Source: Anaerolineae bacterium (lineage in GTDB: Bacteria; Chloroflexota; Anaerolineae; 4572-78; J111). From it: 33,400 nucleotides of DNA. A program made the position numbers and the translations under genes. Positions within the stretch are counted from its first letter, which is position 1; the number at the start of each line of letters is the position of its first letter. The stretch lies in assembly GCA_020433805.1 (NCBI GenBank), contig JAGRBZ010000043.1:1-33400 (forward strand), written 5' to 3'. Shown in pieces: positions 16,705-25,252 of the stretch. The notes beneath the pieces are model-generated. The model did no database searches. It was not told where the DNA came from and saw only the letters and a program-made list of their open reading frames with translations.

Positions 16705-18231
16705 ATGAATAAAACGAATCGTCCTATCGTCTTAGAAGCGAAAGGCTTGACCAAGCGCTTTCCCGGCGTGTTGGCCAATGACAATATCAATCTCAAATTA
16801 CATCAGGGCGAGATTTTAGCGTTCCTTGGCGAAAATGGCGCGGGCAAAAGCACCTTGATGAATATGCTCTACGGCCTTTATACACCTACCGAAGGTGAAA
16901 TCTGGATTAAGGGCGAAAAAGTCGAGATGAGCAACCCTGGTGATGCTATCGACCGGGGGGTTGGTATGGTCCACCAGCATTTTCAATTGGTACCGGTCAT
17001 GACGGTCGCCGAAAACGTAATGCTGGGTTCGGAAATTACCAGCGGCGGCGGACGGCTCAATATGCGCAAGGCCATCCAAAATGTACGCGATCTGTCAGAG
17101 CAGTATGGCTTGGCTGTCGATCCAACGGCGGTAATTGAGGATTTGCCGGTGGGCACGCAGCAGCGCGTCGAAATTATCAAAGCCCTCTATCGCCACGCTG
17201 ACATCCTCATTTTGGATGAGCCAACGGCTGTTCTTACCCCCCAAGAAGCTAACGAGTTGTTCCGGATTATGAATGATCTGACGGCGCAAAATGTTTCGAT
17301 TATTTTTATCACCCACAAATTAAAAGAAGTATTATCGGTTGCCGATCGCATTGGCGTTCTACGTAGTGGACAGATGGTTGGCACCGCTATGCCGGAGGAT
17401 TCCACCGAAACCAGTCTGGCCGAACTTATGGTTGGGCGCAATGTTATCCTCCAGGTTGAAAAATCGCCTTCTAAGCCCAAGGAGCCGGTATTGCAGATAC
17501 AAAATCTGCACGTTCGTGACGATCGTGGACACGCATCAGTAGAAGGTGTCGACTTAGAGGTGCGTGCTGGTGAAATTGTCGGCATCGCCGGGGTGGAAGG
17601 CAATGGTCAACGAGAGCTTGTCGAGGCGCTAACCGGCCTACGCCATGCCGATTCTGGGAAGATCATCATCGATGGTCGAGAAATCACCCACTTCAACCCG
17701 CGCCAAATCACCGAACTCGGCGTGGCTCATATCCCTGAAGATCGCGAAAAACACGGTCTTGTAATGCCCTACACCTTGTCTGATAATATGGTGCTCAATA
17801 AATATTTCAAAGCCCCCTATGCCAAAGGGGTCATTATGCACCACGACAAAATTGATCAGAATGGACAAGTTTTAGTTAAAGAGTACGATGTGCGTCCGCC
17901 CAATATTCACGCTTTGGCTCAAAACTTATCCGGTGGCAACAAACAAAAAGTGATTGTGGCCCGTGAATTTTCTACACCCACCAAACTCCTGGTTGCTGCA
18001 CAGCCCACCAGGGGGATTGATGTCGGTTCGATTGAATTTATTCACAAACAAATCGTCGCCCAGCGCGATCAAAATGTAGCTGTGTTGGTGGTTTCGGCTG
18101 AACTTGACGAAGTCTTGGGTTTGGCCGACCGTATTGCAGTTATGTTCGATGGCCGCATTGTCAAGATTTTGTCAGCCGCCGAGGCAACGCGTGAGCGTGT
18201 AGGGCTGTTGATGGCCGGCTCTGAGGCTTAG
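16705..18231 (+). CDS. ABC transporter ATPase, two-domain (BMP/nucleoside type)
   Basis: This 508-residue protein has two fused ABC domains (about 8-250 and 260-500), as in RbsA or YufO/NupO. The first domain has an intact Walker A GENGAGKST (42-50) and Walker B ILILDEPTA, but a divergent signature (LPVGTQQRVE). The second has a degenerate Walker A (GVEGNGQREL), a good signature LSGGNKQKV and AAQPTRGIDVGS instead of a catalytic Asp-Glu. This asymmetry is normal for the family: one working ATP site per heterodimer. With the lipoprotein and two permeases the importer is complete. Purine or pyrimidine nucleosides are the likely cargo by family, but the specificity is not proven. Confidence 0.94.
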   Translation: MNKTNRPIVLEAKGLTKRFPGVLANDNINLKLHQGEILAFLGENGAGKSTLMNMLYGLYTPTEGEIWIKGEKVEMSNPGDAIDRGVGMVHQHFQLVPVMTVAENVMLGSEITSGGGRLNMRKAIQNVRDLSEQYGLAVDPTAVIEDLPVGTQQRVEIIKALYRHADILILDEPTAVLTPQEANELFRIMNDLTAQNVSIIFITHKLKEVLSVADRIGVLRSGQMVGTAMPEDSTETSLAELMVGRNVILQVEKSPSKPKEPVLQIQNLHVRDDRGHASVEGVDLEVRAGEIVGIAGVEGNGQRELVEALTGLRHADSGKIIIDGREITHFNPRQITELGVAHIPEDREKHGLVMPYTLSDNMVLNKYFKAPYAKGVIMHHDKIDQNGQVLVKEYDVRPPNIHALAQNLSGGNKQKVIVAREFSTPTKLLVAAQPTRGIDVGSIEFIHKQIVAQRDQNVAVLVVSAELDEVLGLADRIAVMFDGRIVKILSAAEATRERVGLLMAGSEA

Positions 18232-18263
18232 GAAGAATATTCGTGATAGTATTTATGCCAAAT

Positions 18264-18305
18264 AAAAAAGGGGAGTTCGAAATTTTTCGAACTCCCCTTT
18301 TTTTT
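18264..18305. terminator. Strong bidirectional terminator after the ABC importer
   Basis: The GGGGAGTTCGAA stem pairs with TTCGAACTCCCC around a four-base loop, flanked by A-run (18264-18269) and T-run (18298-18305). It should work in both directions and so serves the importer operon and the convergent ftsH. Confidence 0.9.
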
Positions 18306-18308
18306 CTC

Positions 18309-18419
18309 CAACTCAATTTCAGTAGATTACGAATTGAGGAGCCAGCATCCTCAGATGCAGCTCCGTTCGGCATTTGAGGATGCCTCACTCCTCGAAACTG
18401 TGATCTACTCAATTTGTTG
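18309..18419. repeat. ~110-bp imperfect palindrome between importer and ftsH
   Basis: The left half (18309-18358) and the reverse complement of the right half (18370-18419) align nearly throughout, with blocks CAAC, AGTAGAT(T/C)AC, GAGGAG and GCATCCTCA(G/A)ATGC shared. The loop is about 11 bases. It lies in the 3' gap of two convergent genes and beside a terminator that is already sufficient, so it is more than a terminator. It is possibly a dispersed repeat, but no second copy is in this window. Confidence 0.65.
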
Positions 18420-18429
18420 AAAGAGGTGC

Positions 18430-20304
18430 TTAAGCCATCATCGCCTCAAATTGAGGGCGCTCGACAGTTTCAACATCGAGCAAAGTAACGGCCAGCGTTT
18501 CTAGCTTACTGCGTTGTTCAGTAACGATGCTTTTAGCACGTTGGTAAGCTTGGTTCAAAATCTCTTGAATTTCTTTATCGATCGACAGCGCCATTTCGTC
18601 GCTGTAATTACGCGACTCGCCCATACTGCCCAGGTAGGGATTGCCTTGCTCTTCACCGTAGGTGCGTAACCCCAGTTTGGGGCTAAAGCCGTAGCGCGTA
18701 ACCATCGCTCGGGCCAGTTTGGTAGCCCGCTCCAGGTCGTTGGAAGCGCCGGTCGTGACTTCGTTGAAGATAACTTCTTCGGCAGCGCGTCCGCCGAGTA
18801 AGCCAATAATTTCATCCTCAAAAGCGCCTTTGGTGCGCAGGTATTTGTCGCCTTCCGGCAGCGGCATTGTGTAGCCTAAAGCCATCCCCCGTGAGGTGAT
18901 GCTAACCTTGTGAACCGGGTCACTGGTGGGTAAATTATGCATGACGACGGCGTGACCGGCTTCGTGGTAGGCAACGACCTCGCGTTCGTGGTCACTAATA
19001 ATTTTGCCTTTGCGTTCCGGCCCGGCCACAATGCGTTCCATCGCATCTTGAAACTCACTTTGCTTAATCATATGCTGGTTACGCCGTGCGGCAAAGATAG
19101 CCGCTTCATTGACCAAATTCTCTAAATCGGCTCCGACAAAGCCGGGTGTCAATTTCGCCAAATCGGACAGTTTGACCTCAGGTGACAGCGGTTTACCCCG
19201 CGTATGAACCCGCAGAATAGCTTCACGTGCGTTAACGTCGGGTCGGTCGAGAATAACCTTGCGGTCGAAGCGACCGGGTCGTAACAGAGCCGGGTCTAAG
19301 ACATCGGGGCGGTTGGTAGCGGCGATGATGATCAGATTGGTATCGGTGCTGAAACCATCCATTTCCACCAAAATTTGGTTGAGCGTTTGTTCTCGCTCAT
19401 CGTTGCCACCCCCAAGTCCCACGCCGCGCTGTCGACCAACGGCATCGATCTCATCAACAAAGATAACGGCCGGGGCTTGCTGTCTGGCTCGCTTGAAAAG
19501 ATCGCGTACTCTTGAGGCACCGACACCAACAAACATCTCGACAAATTCAGAGCCTGAAATGCTGAAAAACGGCACACCGGCCTCGCCGGCAATAGCTTTG
19601 GCCATCAACGTTTTACCGGTTCCCGGAGGTCCGGCCATCAGAACGCCTTTGGGAATACGTGCGCCCAGTTTGAGGAACTTCTCCGGTTCCTTCAAGAATT
19701 CGACCACCTCTTGCAGTTCGAGCTTAGCTTGCTCGGCACCGGCGACGTCATCGAACGTCACCTGCGGCGTTGCCACGGCATCTTCATCTTTGGCATTAGC
19801 ACCTGATACCACGCGGGCACTGCTGCGGCCCATTCGAGTCGGCAAACCCATGATACCGCCGCCGGATTGCATCTGCCGCGCAACGCGGAAAACGATATAT
19901 CCAATAAATAAGAGGGGTAGAAAGGTGATGATTATACTAAGAAGATTGGTCAGACTGGTACCGGGTTCTTGCACGATAATGGGCAGCGTTTTCAGTGTTT
20001 CTGCCGGCGCTCCCAAAATTTGCAGAGCTTCAACCGTACTAATATTCGATTCTTTGCGGGCTTGCAGGTTAGTGCCGTCTGTCTTGGTTACCGTTAGGGT
20101 ATCGCCTTGTACCGTTAGCGCTTTAACCTCACCGGCTTCAATTGCGCTGACAACCTCGGGCAGTGAGACCTCTTGCGCAATGACACGGTTACTGGTAACA
20201 CCGTAGGCATAAATACCGACCAATAGAAGAACAACCCCTATAATGGTCCATCGTTTGAGTGGCGAAGTTTGCTGTTTCTTTTTTAAGTCGTTTTTTGAAT
20301 CCAT
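18430..20304 (-). CDS. ftsH: ATP-dependent zinc metalloprotease FtsH
   Basis: This 624-residue membrane AAA+ protease degrades damaged membrane proteins and selected regulators. TM1 (about 19-38), an extracytoplasmic FtsH_ext domain (40-115) and TM2 (about 121-140) are followed by the AAA domain with Walker A GPPGTGKT (225-232), Walker B VIFVDEID (280-287), the pore loop MFVG and the second region of homology ending LLRPGRFDR. The M41 peptidase carries HEAGH (447-451). Length is normal. AGGAG lies 13 bases before the ATG, with AAAAGGA closer. It is monocistronic between a terminator and a 357-base upstream gap. Confidence 0.97.
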   Translation of the reverse strand: MDSKNDLKKKQQTSPLKRWTIIGVVLLLVGIYAYGVTSNRVIAQEVSLPEVVSAIEAGEVKALTVQGDTLTVTKTDGTNLQARKESNISTVEALQILGAPAETLKTLPIIVQEPGTSLTNLLSIIITFLPLLFIGYIVFRVARQMQSGGGIMGLPTRMGRSSARVVSGANAKDEDAVATPQVTFDDVAGAEQAKLELQEVVEFLKEPEKFLKLGARIPKGVLMAGPPGTGKTLMAKAIAGEAGVPFFSISGSEFVEMFVGVGASRVRDLFKRARQQAPAVIFVDEIDAVGRQRGVGLGGGNDEREQTLNQILVEMDGFSTDTNLIIIAATNRPDVLDPALLRPGRFDRKVILDRPDVNAREAILRVHTRGKPLSPEVKLSDLAKLTPGFVGADLENLVNEAAIFAARRNQHMIKQSEFQDAMERIVAGPERKGKIISDHEREVVAYHEAGHAVVMHNLPTSDPVHKVSITSRGMALGYTMPLPEGDKYLRTKGAFEDEIIGLLGGRAAEEVIFNEVTTGASNDLERATKLARAMVTRYGFSPKLGLRTYGEEQGNPYLGSMGESRNYSDEMALSIDKEIQEILNQAYQRAKSIVTEQRSKLETLAVTLLDVETVERPQFEAMMA

Positions 20305-20661
20305 TCCTTTTAGCTCTCCTAATAGAAAATTTAGCTTAATCGTCGAATTTGGTTATTGGGCAGTGGATGCGGGGCATACACACGACGTTTTTCATTACTT
20401 GTTTTAATTATTATCCATTACTTTCATTAACTCGACAAGGTTACTCTAAAAATCCTTACGTCTGGCGCGTCATGAAAGTTATTTAAACGAAAAAGTAGCC
20501 TTACTATTGTGCTCAATTTTAATGAGAGGGGGATGAGATAACTGTTAGATTATTGTTAATTTTTTAACAATTGATGATAAAAAAGCGAATAAATCTTGCG
20601 ATGCGAATGAAGGCGAGTATTATCGATGTCTATTTATGGTGTAGAAAGGATAAACTATCGG
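20305..20661. other. Non-coding divergent region between ftsH and the GNAT gene
   Basis: No gene was seen. The region is AT-rich and should hold the divergent promoters of ftsH and the acetyltransferase gene. A perfect inverted repeat ATTGTTAA-TTTT-TTAACAAT lies at 20552-20571 and could be an operator. TTAACA in its right arm, with AATAA about 17-18 bases on, could be a weak promoter toward the acetyltransferase. I could not fix the ftsH promoter. Confidence 0.5.
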
Positions 20662-21135
20662 ATGAACTATTTAATTAGAGAGGCCCAGGTAGCAGATAAA
20701 GAGGCCATTCGCGCCTTATTTCCTCGTCTTGCGGCCTTTGATGTTCCGGGGCATCGTCACCCTCAAGATTTGTGGGCCGGAGATCTTAAGCTTTTTGACC
20801 AATGGGTTGTGGGAAAACAGCCTGATTGCTTTGTTTTTGTCGGCTGTACGGAAGAACATCACATTTTAGGAATGGCGATGGTTCGTTTACAGCCTGATGC
20901 ACTTAGCGGAGCGCCAAGCTGTCATTTGGAGGCTATCGCCGTTTCAGAAGCATCACAAGGATCAGGGCTTGGAAGTCAACTTATTGCTGTATGTGAGAAA
21001 GAGGCATATACGCGGGGAGCTTTGTCGATGACACTGCATGTTTTTGAAAATAATCGCAAAGCCCGGCAGGTTTACGAGCGGGTCGGTTTTACTGTAGAAA
21101 TAATGCGGTACCGAAAAGATTTAATGACGTCATAA
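20662..21135 (+). CDS. GNAT family N-acetyltransferase
   Basis: This is a 157-residue acetyl-CoA-dependent acetyltransferase with the GNAT fold: N-terminal IREAQVADKEAIRALFPRL, the central strand pair CHLEAIAVSEASQGSGLGSQLI where the Q-G-S-G-L-G pattern is the acetyl-CoA pyrophosphate loop (motif A), and the C-terminal NRKARQVYERVGF (motif B). The substrate is unknown. The ATG at 20662 is chosen because similarity starts there and AAAGGA is 11 bases upstream. An ATG at 20626 would add 12 residues. It converges on the Hc1-like gene across a hairpin. Confidence 0.88.
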   Translation: MNYLIREAQVADKEAIRALFPRLAAFDVPGHRHPQDLWAGDLKLFDQWVVGKQPDCFVFVGCTEEHHILGMAMVRLQPDALSGAPSCHLEAIAVSEASQGSGLGSQLIAVCEKEAYTRGALSMTLHVFENNRKARQVYERVGFTVEIMRYRKDLMTS

Positions 21136-21140
21136 GTAAA

Positions 21141-21182
21141 GATAGCCGGCCCGGTTGCGCCGTTGAAAACGGGCCGGCTGTC
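21141..21182. terminator. GC-rich terminator-like hairpin
   Basis: AGCCGGCCCG (21144-21153) pairs perfectly with CGGGCCGGCT (21170-21179), with a 16-base loop and three more weak pairs at the base. The following T content is modest (TATTTATC), so termination may be imperfect. It lies between the convergent acetyltransferase and Hc1-like genes. Confidence 0.7.
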
Positions 21183-21195
21183 TATTTATCACTAT

Positions 21196-21369
21196 CTAGT
21201 TATTTTTTATTTCTTGCACTTCTTTGCGGATATCTTGAGCTTTGTTTTTCAGATCAAGCATCCCCTTTCGAACGCGCGTGCCGGCTGCTTTATTGCCGCC
21301 GTCGTAAAATTTGCCGAAATCCTCTTTCAAGGAATCCAACAGAGCCTGCAATTCTTCATAACGATTCAT
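21196..21369 (-). CDS. Histone H1-like (Hc1 family) small DNA-binding protein
   Basis: This 57-residue protein is encoded on the reverse strand. It begins MNRYEELQALLDSL and contains FGKFYDGGNKAAGTRVRKGM, followed by DLKNKAQDIRKEVQEIKNN. The FY-x-x-GNKAAGTRVRK core and the KxxAQDIRKEVQxxK helix are the hallmark of the Hc1/histone H1-like family, known from the chlamydial nucleoid protein and from small free-standing homologues in other phyla. Only the N-terminal helical module is present, without the Lys-rich tail of chlamydial Hc1. GGAGAATATATT precedes the ATG (GGAG, 8 bases away), and the frame has a clean TAG stop. It is presumably a nucleoid-associated protein. The DNA-binding role is inferred from family only. 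Confidence 0.88.
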   Translation of the reverse strand: MNRYEELQALLDSLKEDFGKFYDGGNKAAGTRVRKGMLDLKNKAQDIRKEVQEIKNN

Positions 21370-21481
21370 AATATATTCTCCTTCGTATAGAATATCAGCG
21401 CACGTCTTTTGTCAACACTTGGCGCGACTCGTTATTATATTCATAAGTGTCCTACATGGCTAATAAGAGAGATCAAAATGG

Positions 21482-21519
21482 AAAAATAGGCCTTGAATCA
21501 TCATTCAAGGCCTATTTTT
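21482..21519. terminator. Bidirectional terminator after the kinase-like gene
   Basis: Perfect 16-base arms (A5-TAGGCCTTGAA at 21482-21497 and its complement at 21504-21519) surround a six-base loop, with A-run and T-run at the outer ends. It should stop transcription of the reverse-strand kinase-like gene, whose stop codon is 14 bases away. Confidence 0.85.
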
Positions 21520-21533
21520 GGCAAAATCGACGG

Positions 21534-22256
21534 TCATCCTCGGGGTACATATCCGGTTGCTTCCATGACGGCGATCAAGAGATAATCGCGCAAAAAGAGG
21601 ACACGGCGCAGCGTATAATAGACCCATTGATACAGCTTGCTGCGCCGTACCGGATCATAATCAACAAGGATAATACGGGGTTCAGCATCGTCAGTAAGCA
21701 TGAGGTTGTGCGCCCGCAGGAGGGTGCGTTTGACCAAAAATTGCCACAGCCGCCAGGGAAGCCGATGCGGTGCATTGAGTAAGCGACGCTCTGATGGATT
21801 GCGGCTGGTGCGTCCGTACAGGTCGGGTAACCGTCCTGTACGATGGTAAAACTTTAATGATTGGGTTATAATTCGGCGTAGTTGGCGCGCTACATTGGCT
21901 CGATCCGCCCGGTCAAGCGATTGATAATCGAGATCAAATAATGATTTGGCCTGATCCAAATATGGTTGAAAGACAACGACCTGACCTTGCCCGGCTTGAT
22001 TCTGGCCGATTAAGAAATAGCTTGATAAACTATGTTCCGGCCCCACTGCTTCTGCAAACGTCTGCGCCGTTGTGCGTAAAAGTTCCACTTCTTGGTAGGG
22101 ATCGCCGACTAAATACTCCGGTTCAGTTTTCACTTTAACGACCCACTTTTGATTATCTGTTCGATATACCTCGGTCTCATTGCCGCCGGCAATACGCTCA
22201 AGATGTAAGTCCGTATCAAATGAGGCAAAAAGGGTATCTGCCACCATAGTACTCAT
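21534..22256 (-). CDS. Uncharacterised protein with a degenerate kinase-like fold
   Basis: I do not recognise a named family for this 240-residue protein. Its layout suggests a protein-kinase/aminoglycoside-phosphotransferase fold: a glycine-containing strand turn (IAGGNETEVYRT, 22-33), a beta-3-like KWVVKVK with Lys41/Lys43, a hinge-like VVVFQPYLD and, near the C-terminus, RAHNLMLTDD followed by ILVDYDP, which would be the catalytic-loop Asn and the metal-binding Asp. The usual catalytic Asp two to four residues before the Asn is not evident (Arg-Ala-His instead), so activity is doubtful. The C-terminal tail is basic and hydrophobic (LYQWVYYTLRRVLFLRDYLL), possibly membrane-associated. GGAGG lies 7 bases before the ATG. 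It is a single-gene unit closed by a terminator. Confidence 0.7.
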   Translation of the reverse strand: MSTMVADTLFASFDTDLHLERIAGGNETEVYRTDNQKWVVKVKTEPEYLVGDPYQEVELLRTTAQTFAEAVGPEHSLSSYFLIGQNQAGQGQVVVFQPYLDQAKSLFDLDYQSLDRADRANVARQLRRIITQSLKFYHRTGRLPDLYGRTSRNPSERRLLNAPHRLPWRLWQFLVKRTLLRAHNLMLTDDAEPRIILVDYDPVRRSKLYQWVYYTLRRVLFLRDYLLIAVMEATGYVPRG

Positions 22257-22693
22257 ATTTCAACCTCCAAAATCTTTCAGACATAAAGTTCATAAAGTTG
22301 GCGAAGTCTATAGCGTTTATGCAGTTTGTCTTGTTATCCGACCCATGTAAATGCAGGGTGACCGGCAACAATCAACAACTTCAGCCACATTCACAAACGC
22401 TATGTTACTGTACGGGGTTTTAACAAAAAAGTTTCTCGTAGTAACCAAGAAATGACATTGTTCTGACAGAAAGCTGCAGAGTTTTTAGGTTTGTGGCACG
22501 GTAAACTATGTTAACACCATTAAGTTTCTCGATGGGTTTTGCCACGTAGCCAATCTGCCGGCTACATTCATCCAGCGCTTCATCAATACCTTTTCCATAA
22601 TGCTTACAGAGCTACTACTCCATAACAACTGATGTCTTAAACAGCATCATTTACCACAATAATAGATATATTTAGGCCATTAAGGGGGGGATA
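22257..22693. other. 437-bp divergent non-coding region with paired direct repeats
   Basis: I see no gene here. The gap separates the kinase-like gene (reverse) from the NarL-type kinase gene (forward). Two motifs recur in the same order: CTATGTTA at 22400-22407 and 22506-22513, each followed by AAGTTTCTCG at 22429-22438 and 22522-22531. CATAGCGTTT-like sequence also appears inverted at 22311-22323 and 22391-22404. I could not define a convincing promoter on either strand. Confidence 0.45.
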
Positions 22694-23941
22694 ATGGCTT
22701 ATTCGGTTTCGTCTGTCCCGGTAAAGATAAAGCCTGGTCGGTTGCCACGTCGAGCACCAGGTTTTTTTAGGCTGCTGCTAAAGTTTAATCGGCAGATTCG
22801 GGATCCGGTGACTTTGTGCAGCTTGCTCGAAATTGTTACCGATATTCTTCGGCAAGCACTTAATCCGGCTATCCTTGTTATTTGCTTACGACCGGATCGG
22901 TTTGAAATTGAGCAGCCCGTTGCATCCCGGATAGGCCAGATTTCACCCGAACTGCTGAACAAACTCGATCCGAATTTGTCGCTCAAGTCGGGCCTTCATA
23001 CGCTGTCTCAGATTCACGATAGAGATTTCAAGATGATCTTGCGACAAACCGGCGTTATTTTAGTCGCACCCTTGCTTTTTAATAACGATGCCTTAGGCTG
23101 GCTCGGTTTGGGCTTGCCCTGTTGTGGTCAAAATTACACAAAGAACGAACGCCATTTTTTCGAGATTGTGGTCAGTCAAACCGCTTTAACGCTCCGTAAT
23201 CACTATCTCCATACAAAGTTGAACCACTCGGTGGCCCAACTGCGGCGTGCCTACCAGCAAATTATCCAAACTCAGGAACACGAGCGTCGGCAAGTGGCTG
23301 AAACGCTGCACGATGAGACTTTGCAACATCTGGCGGATATTTCGGTGCGACTGGGCTTACTGAGCCGTAATAGCGCTACCTGTCCCACTACCATCGCTGA
23401 TATACAAGCCCGCTTAGCAACAACCGACCGTTCACTGCGCGAGTTCGTGCGAGGCATCCATCCGGCCGTATTGTCTGATTTGGGACTGGTTGAAGCGGTA
23501 ATTGCCTTTTTAGAAAAGCTGCCGATACCCGTCGATGCCCCATTACCCCGGATCGAATTTACTGTAATCGGCTTTGAACATGCGCGTTTGCCGGATGAGA
23601 GTCTCGAATTGGCTTTGTATCGCTTTATACAGAATGCAACAGCCAATGCCCTTAAGCATGCTGCGCCTCAGCATTTATCGATTATATTGCGGTGGGAGAT
23701 TGACCAGGTAGAAGCAATGATTAAGGACGATGGCTGTGGGACCAACACAACCGTAGAAGAGGCGGCTCGAGCCGGACATTTTGGTCTGTTAACGATGCGT
23801 GAGCGGATGGAAGCCCTGCAAGGCCATTTTAGCTTTTACTCAACATTGGGGGAAGGAACGACGGTGAAGGGGTGCATTCCAAGCCCAGAGGCATCACCTG
23901 CCCCGGCCGGTTGTGAACGCTTTATATTTGCCGGGCGTTAA
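22694..23941 (+). CDS. NarL-type (HisKA_3) sensor histidine kinase
   Basis: This is a 415-residue soluble kinase. A GAF-like sensor region (about 35-170) is followed by a coiled stretch and the HisKA_3 dimerisation domain with EHERRQVAETLHDETLQHL (acceptor His206 in LHDE). HATPase_c follows with an N-box around Asn314-Asn318 (FIQNATANALKHA), DDGCGT and the G-box GHFGLLTMRERM. These are the normal boxes of the NarX/DesK class, whose partners are LuxR-type regulators. Such a regulator is encoded at 24446-25138. No transmembrane segment is seen. AAGGGGGGG ends only three bases before the ATG, an unusually short spacing. The last 20 bases overlap the convergent receiver gene. Confidence 0.92.
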   Translation: MAYSVSSVPVKIKPGRLPRRAPGFFRLLLKFNRQIRDPVTLCSLLEIVTDILRQALNPAILVICLRPDRFEIEQPVASRIGQISPELLNKLDPNLSLKSGLHTLSQIHDRDFKMILRQTGVILVAPLLFNNDALGWLGLGLPCCGQNYTKNERHFFEIVVSQTALTLRNHYLHTKLNHSVAQLRRAYQQIIQTQEHERRQVAETLHDETLQHLADISVRLGLLSRNSATCPTTIADIQARLATTDRSLREFVRGIHPAVLSDLGLVEAVIAFLEKLPIPVDAPLPRIEFTVIGFEHARLPDESLELALYRFIQNATANALKHAAPQHLSIILRWEIDQVEAMIKDDGCGTNTTVEEAARAGHFGLLTMRERMEALQGHFSFYSTLGEGTTVKGCIPSPEASPAPAGCERFIFAGR

Positions 23942-24299
23942 GTTGACGATAGATTTCCATGAGGTTGAACTGCTGTTTGGCAATCCGGGCATGGATACCG
24001 GAAGCTTTGGCCCGGCGATCGTGTGCCTCTGACCAGTCGCTGCTCAACATCATAATGATAATTTCCGGTTGGATCGATTTTATGGTGGCAGCGGCAGCCA
24101 ATCCGTTTATGCCTGGCAGGCGCAGGTCCATCAGCACCAAATCAGGCTGATGCTGTTGTGCCAGGGCAATCCCTTCTTCGCCGCTCACAGCTTCGGCCAC
24201 GATGTGAAATTGCGGATCATCCGCCAACACAAATCGCACCGATTCTCGAAATCCCGGATGGTCATCGACAATCAGGACACGCCATGGCCTTCGCTTCAT
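23922..24299 (-). CDS. Stand-alone response regulator receiver domain
   Basis: This 125-residue protein consists of a receiver only: Asp12/Asp13 in VDDHPGF, phospho-acceptor Asp58 in LMDLRLPGI, Ser86/Ser87 and Lys108 in RIAKQQF. The sequence is closest in style to NarL-family receivers (LVLMDLRLPGINGLAA), yet the DNA-binding half is absent, and the C-terminus ends naturally at a stop within the 3' end of the convergent kinase gene (20-bp overlap). It could be a truncated NarL protein retained as a phosphate sink for the kinase, or a true single-domain regulator. GGAGGTG lies 8 bases before the ATG, a strong ribosome-binding site. Confidence 0.88.
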   Translation of the reverse strand: MKRRPWRVLIVDDHPGFRESVRFVLADDPQFHIVAEAVSGEEGIALAQQHQPDLVLMDLRLPGINGLAAAATIKSIQPEIIIMMLSSDWSEAHDRRAKASGIHARIAKQQFNLMEIYRQLNARQI

Positions 24300-24445
24300 G
24301 GAATCTACACCTCCGAGTGCCTCACTGTTAGTCTCGACTTGTCAGGATCGGTAAACACATTCTTAGCCGTGTATCCTTCTAATGTAATCGGTTTATGCGG
24401 GGCAGTCTAGGGGGTTTTCTCACGGATTAGGCGTGTGTTGCGGCC

Positions 24446-25138
24446 TTAGTTATCGCCCTTAGGCAACTCATCCGCTCGTCGGAGGCGGCCTGTTGCTTCC
24501 AAAAATAGTAAAACTGCCTGTACTCGGGCTTGTTGCCCTTTATTTTTGAGATGAAGTTTGGTGAAGATGTTACTTACGTAATTTTCGACGGTGCGTTCTT
24601 GAACCACTAACGCTTCAGCGATGGCGGCATTGGCATAGCCTTTGGCCATCCGTTCCAGAACCCGCATCTCCTGCGCGGTGAGATCGGCCAGGGAAGCCAG
24701 AGGCGCATCGCGCATAAGGTCATCGATAATAGTCGGGTCGAGCATCATTTGGCCGGCGGCGACCGCCTTAATGGCTCGCACAAGTTCGTCGATACGGCCA
24801 ATGGTCTGTTTCAATAAAAAAGCTTTGCCGGCGGCTCCCTCTTTTAGAAATGTCCGAACGTAACTGGGATGATCATAAAACGAAAGCAGCACAATCCCCA
24901 CCTGAGGGCAGGCCTCTCGAATTTGATGGGCCGCTTCGATCCCGTTCATTTCAGGCATTCGAATATCTAAAATCGCGACATCGGGGCAGTTCGCCCGGGC
25001 CAGATGAACCGCATCCAGCCCGTTATCGGCCACGGCGACGACCTCTAAACCCGGTTCTGTCTCCAAAATGCGGCGATACCCCTCTCGGGCAACTTCTTGG
25101 TCGTCTGCGATTAAGATGTGGATAGTTGATCGACTCAT
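24446..25138 (-). CDS. LuxR/NarL-family response regulator
   Basis: The protein has 230 residues from the ATG at 25138. The receiver (about 5-120) has Asp12/Asp13, phospho-acceptor Asp58 in AILDIRMPEMNG, Ser86 and Lys110. A LuxR-type helix-turn-helix (about 152-218) reads LTAQEMRVLERMAKGYANAAIAEAL then VENYVSNIFTKLHLKNK. It is the natural output partner of the HisKA_3 kinase at 22694. The short C-terminal tail after the HTH is charged. A longer TTG start at 25174 is possible but adds an unsimilar stretch. No strong ribosome-binding site is visible at the chosen start. An 11-base sequence, TAATCCGTGAG, lies upstream at 25200-25210 and recurs inverted at 24419-24429. Confidence 0.92.
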   Translation of the reverse strand: MSRSTIHILIADDQEVAREGYRRILETEPGLEVVAVADNGLDAVHLARANCPDVAILDIRMPEMNGIEAAHQIREACPQVGIVLLSFYDHPSYVRTFLKEGAAGKAFLLKQTIGRIDELVRAIKAVAAGQMMLDPTIIDDLMRDAPLASLADLTAQEMRVLERMAKGYANAAIAEALVVQERTVENYVSNIFTKLHLKNKGQQARVQAVLLFLEATGRLRRADELPKGDN

Positions 25139-25252
25139 AATCGTTAAGATACACCGACTTGCCCAACCTGCCAAGTCCTCACAGGAGTTTTTGCTCTAAT
25201 AATCCGTGAGTTTTCTCCCTACTTGGGTGACCTCATGTCGAGTATGGTGGTA

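Noticed and set aside
19259..20206. Long forward frame (315 codons) opposite ftsH
   Set aside because: It reads Ser/Pro/Arg-rich sequence without family features and lies entirely within ftsH.
21447..21782. Forward frame of 111 codons across the terminator at 21482
   Set aside because: It runs through a perfect terminator hairpin and opposite the kinase-like gene, with no similarity.
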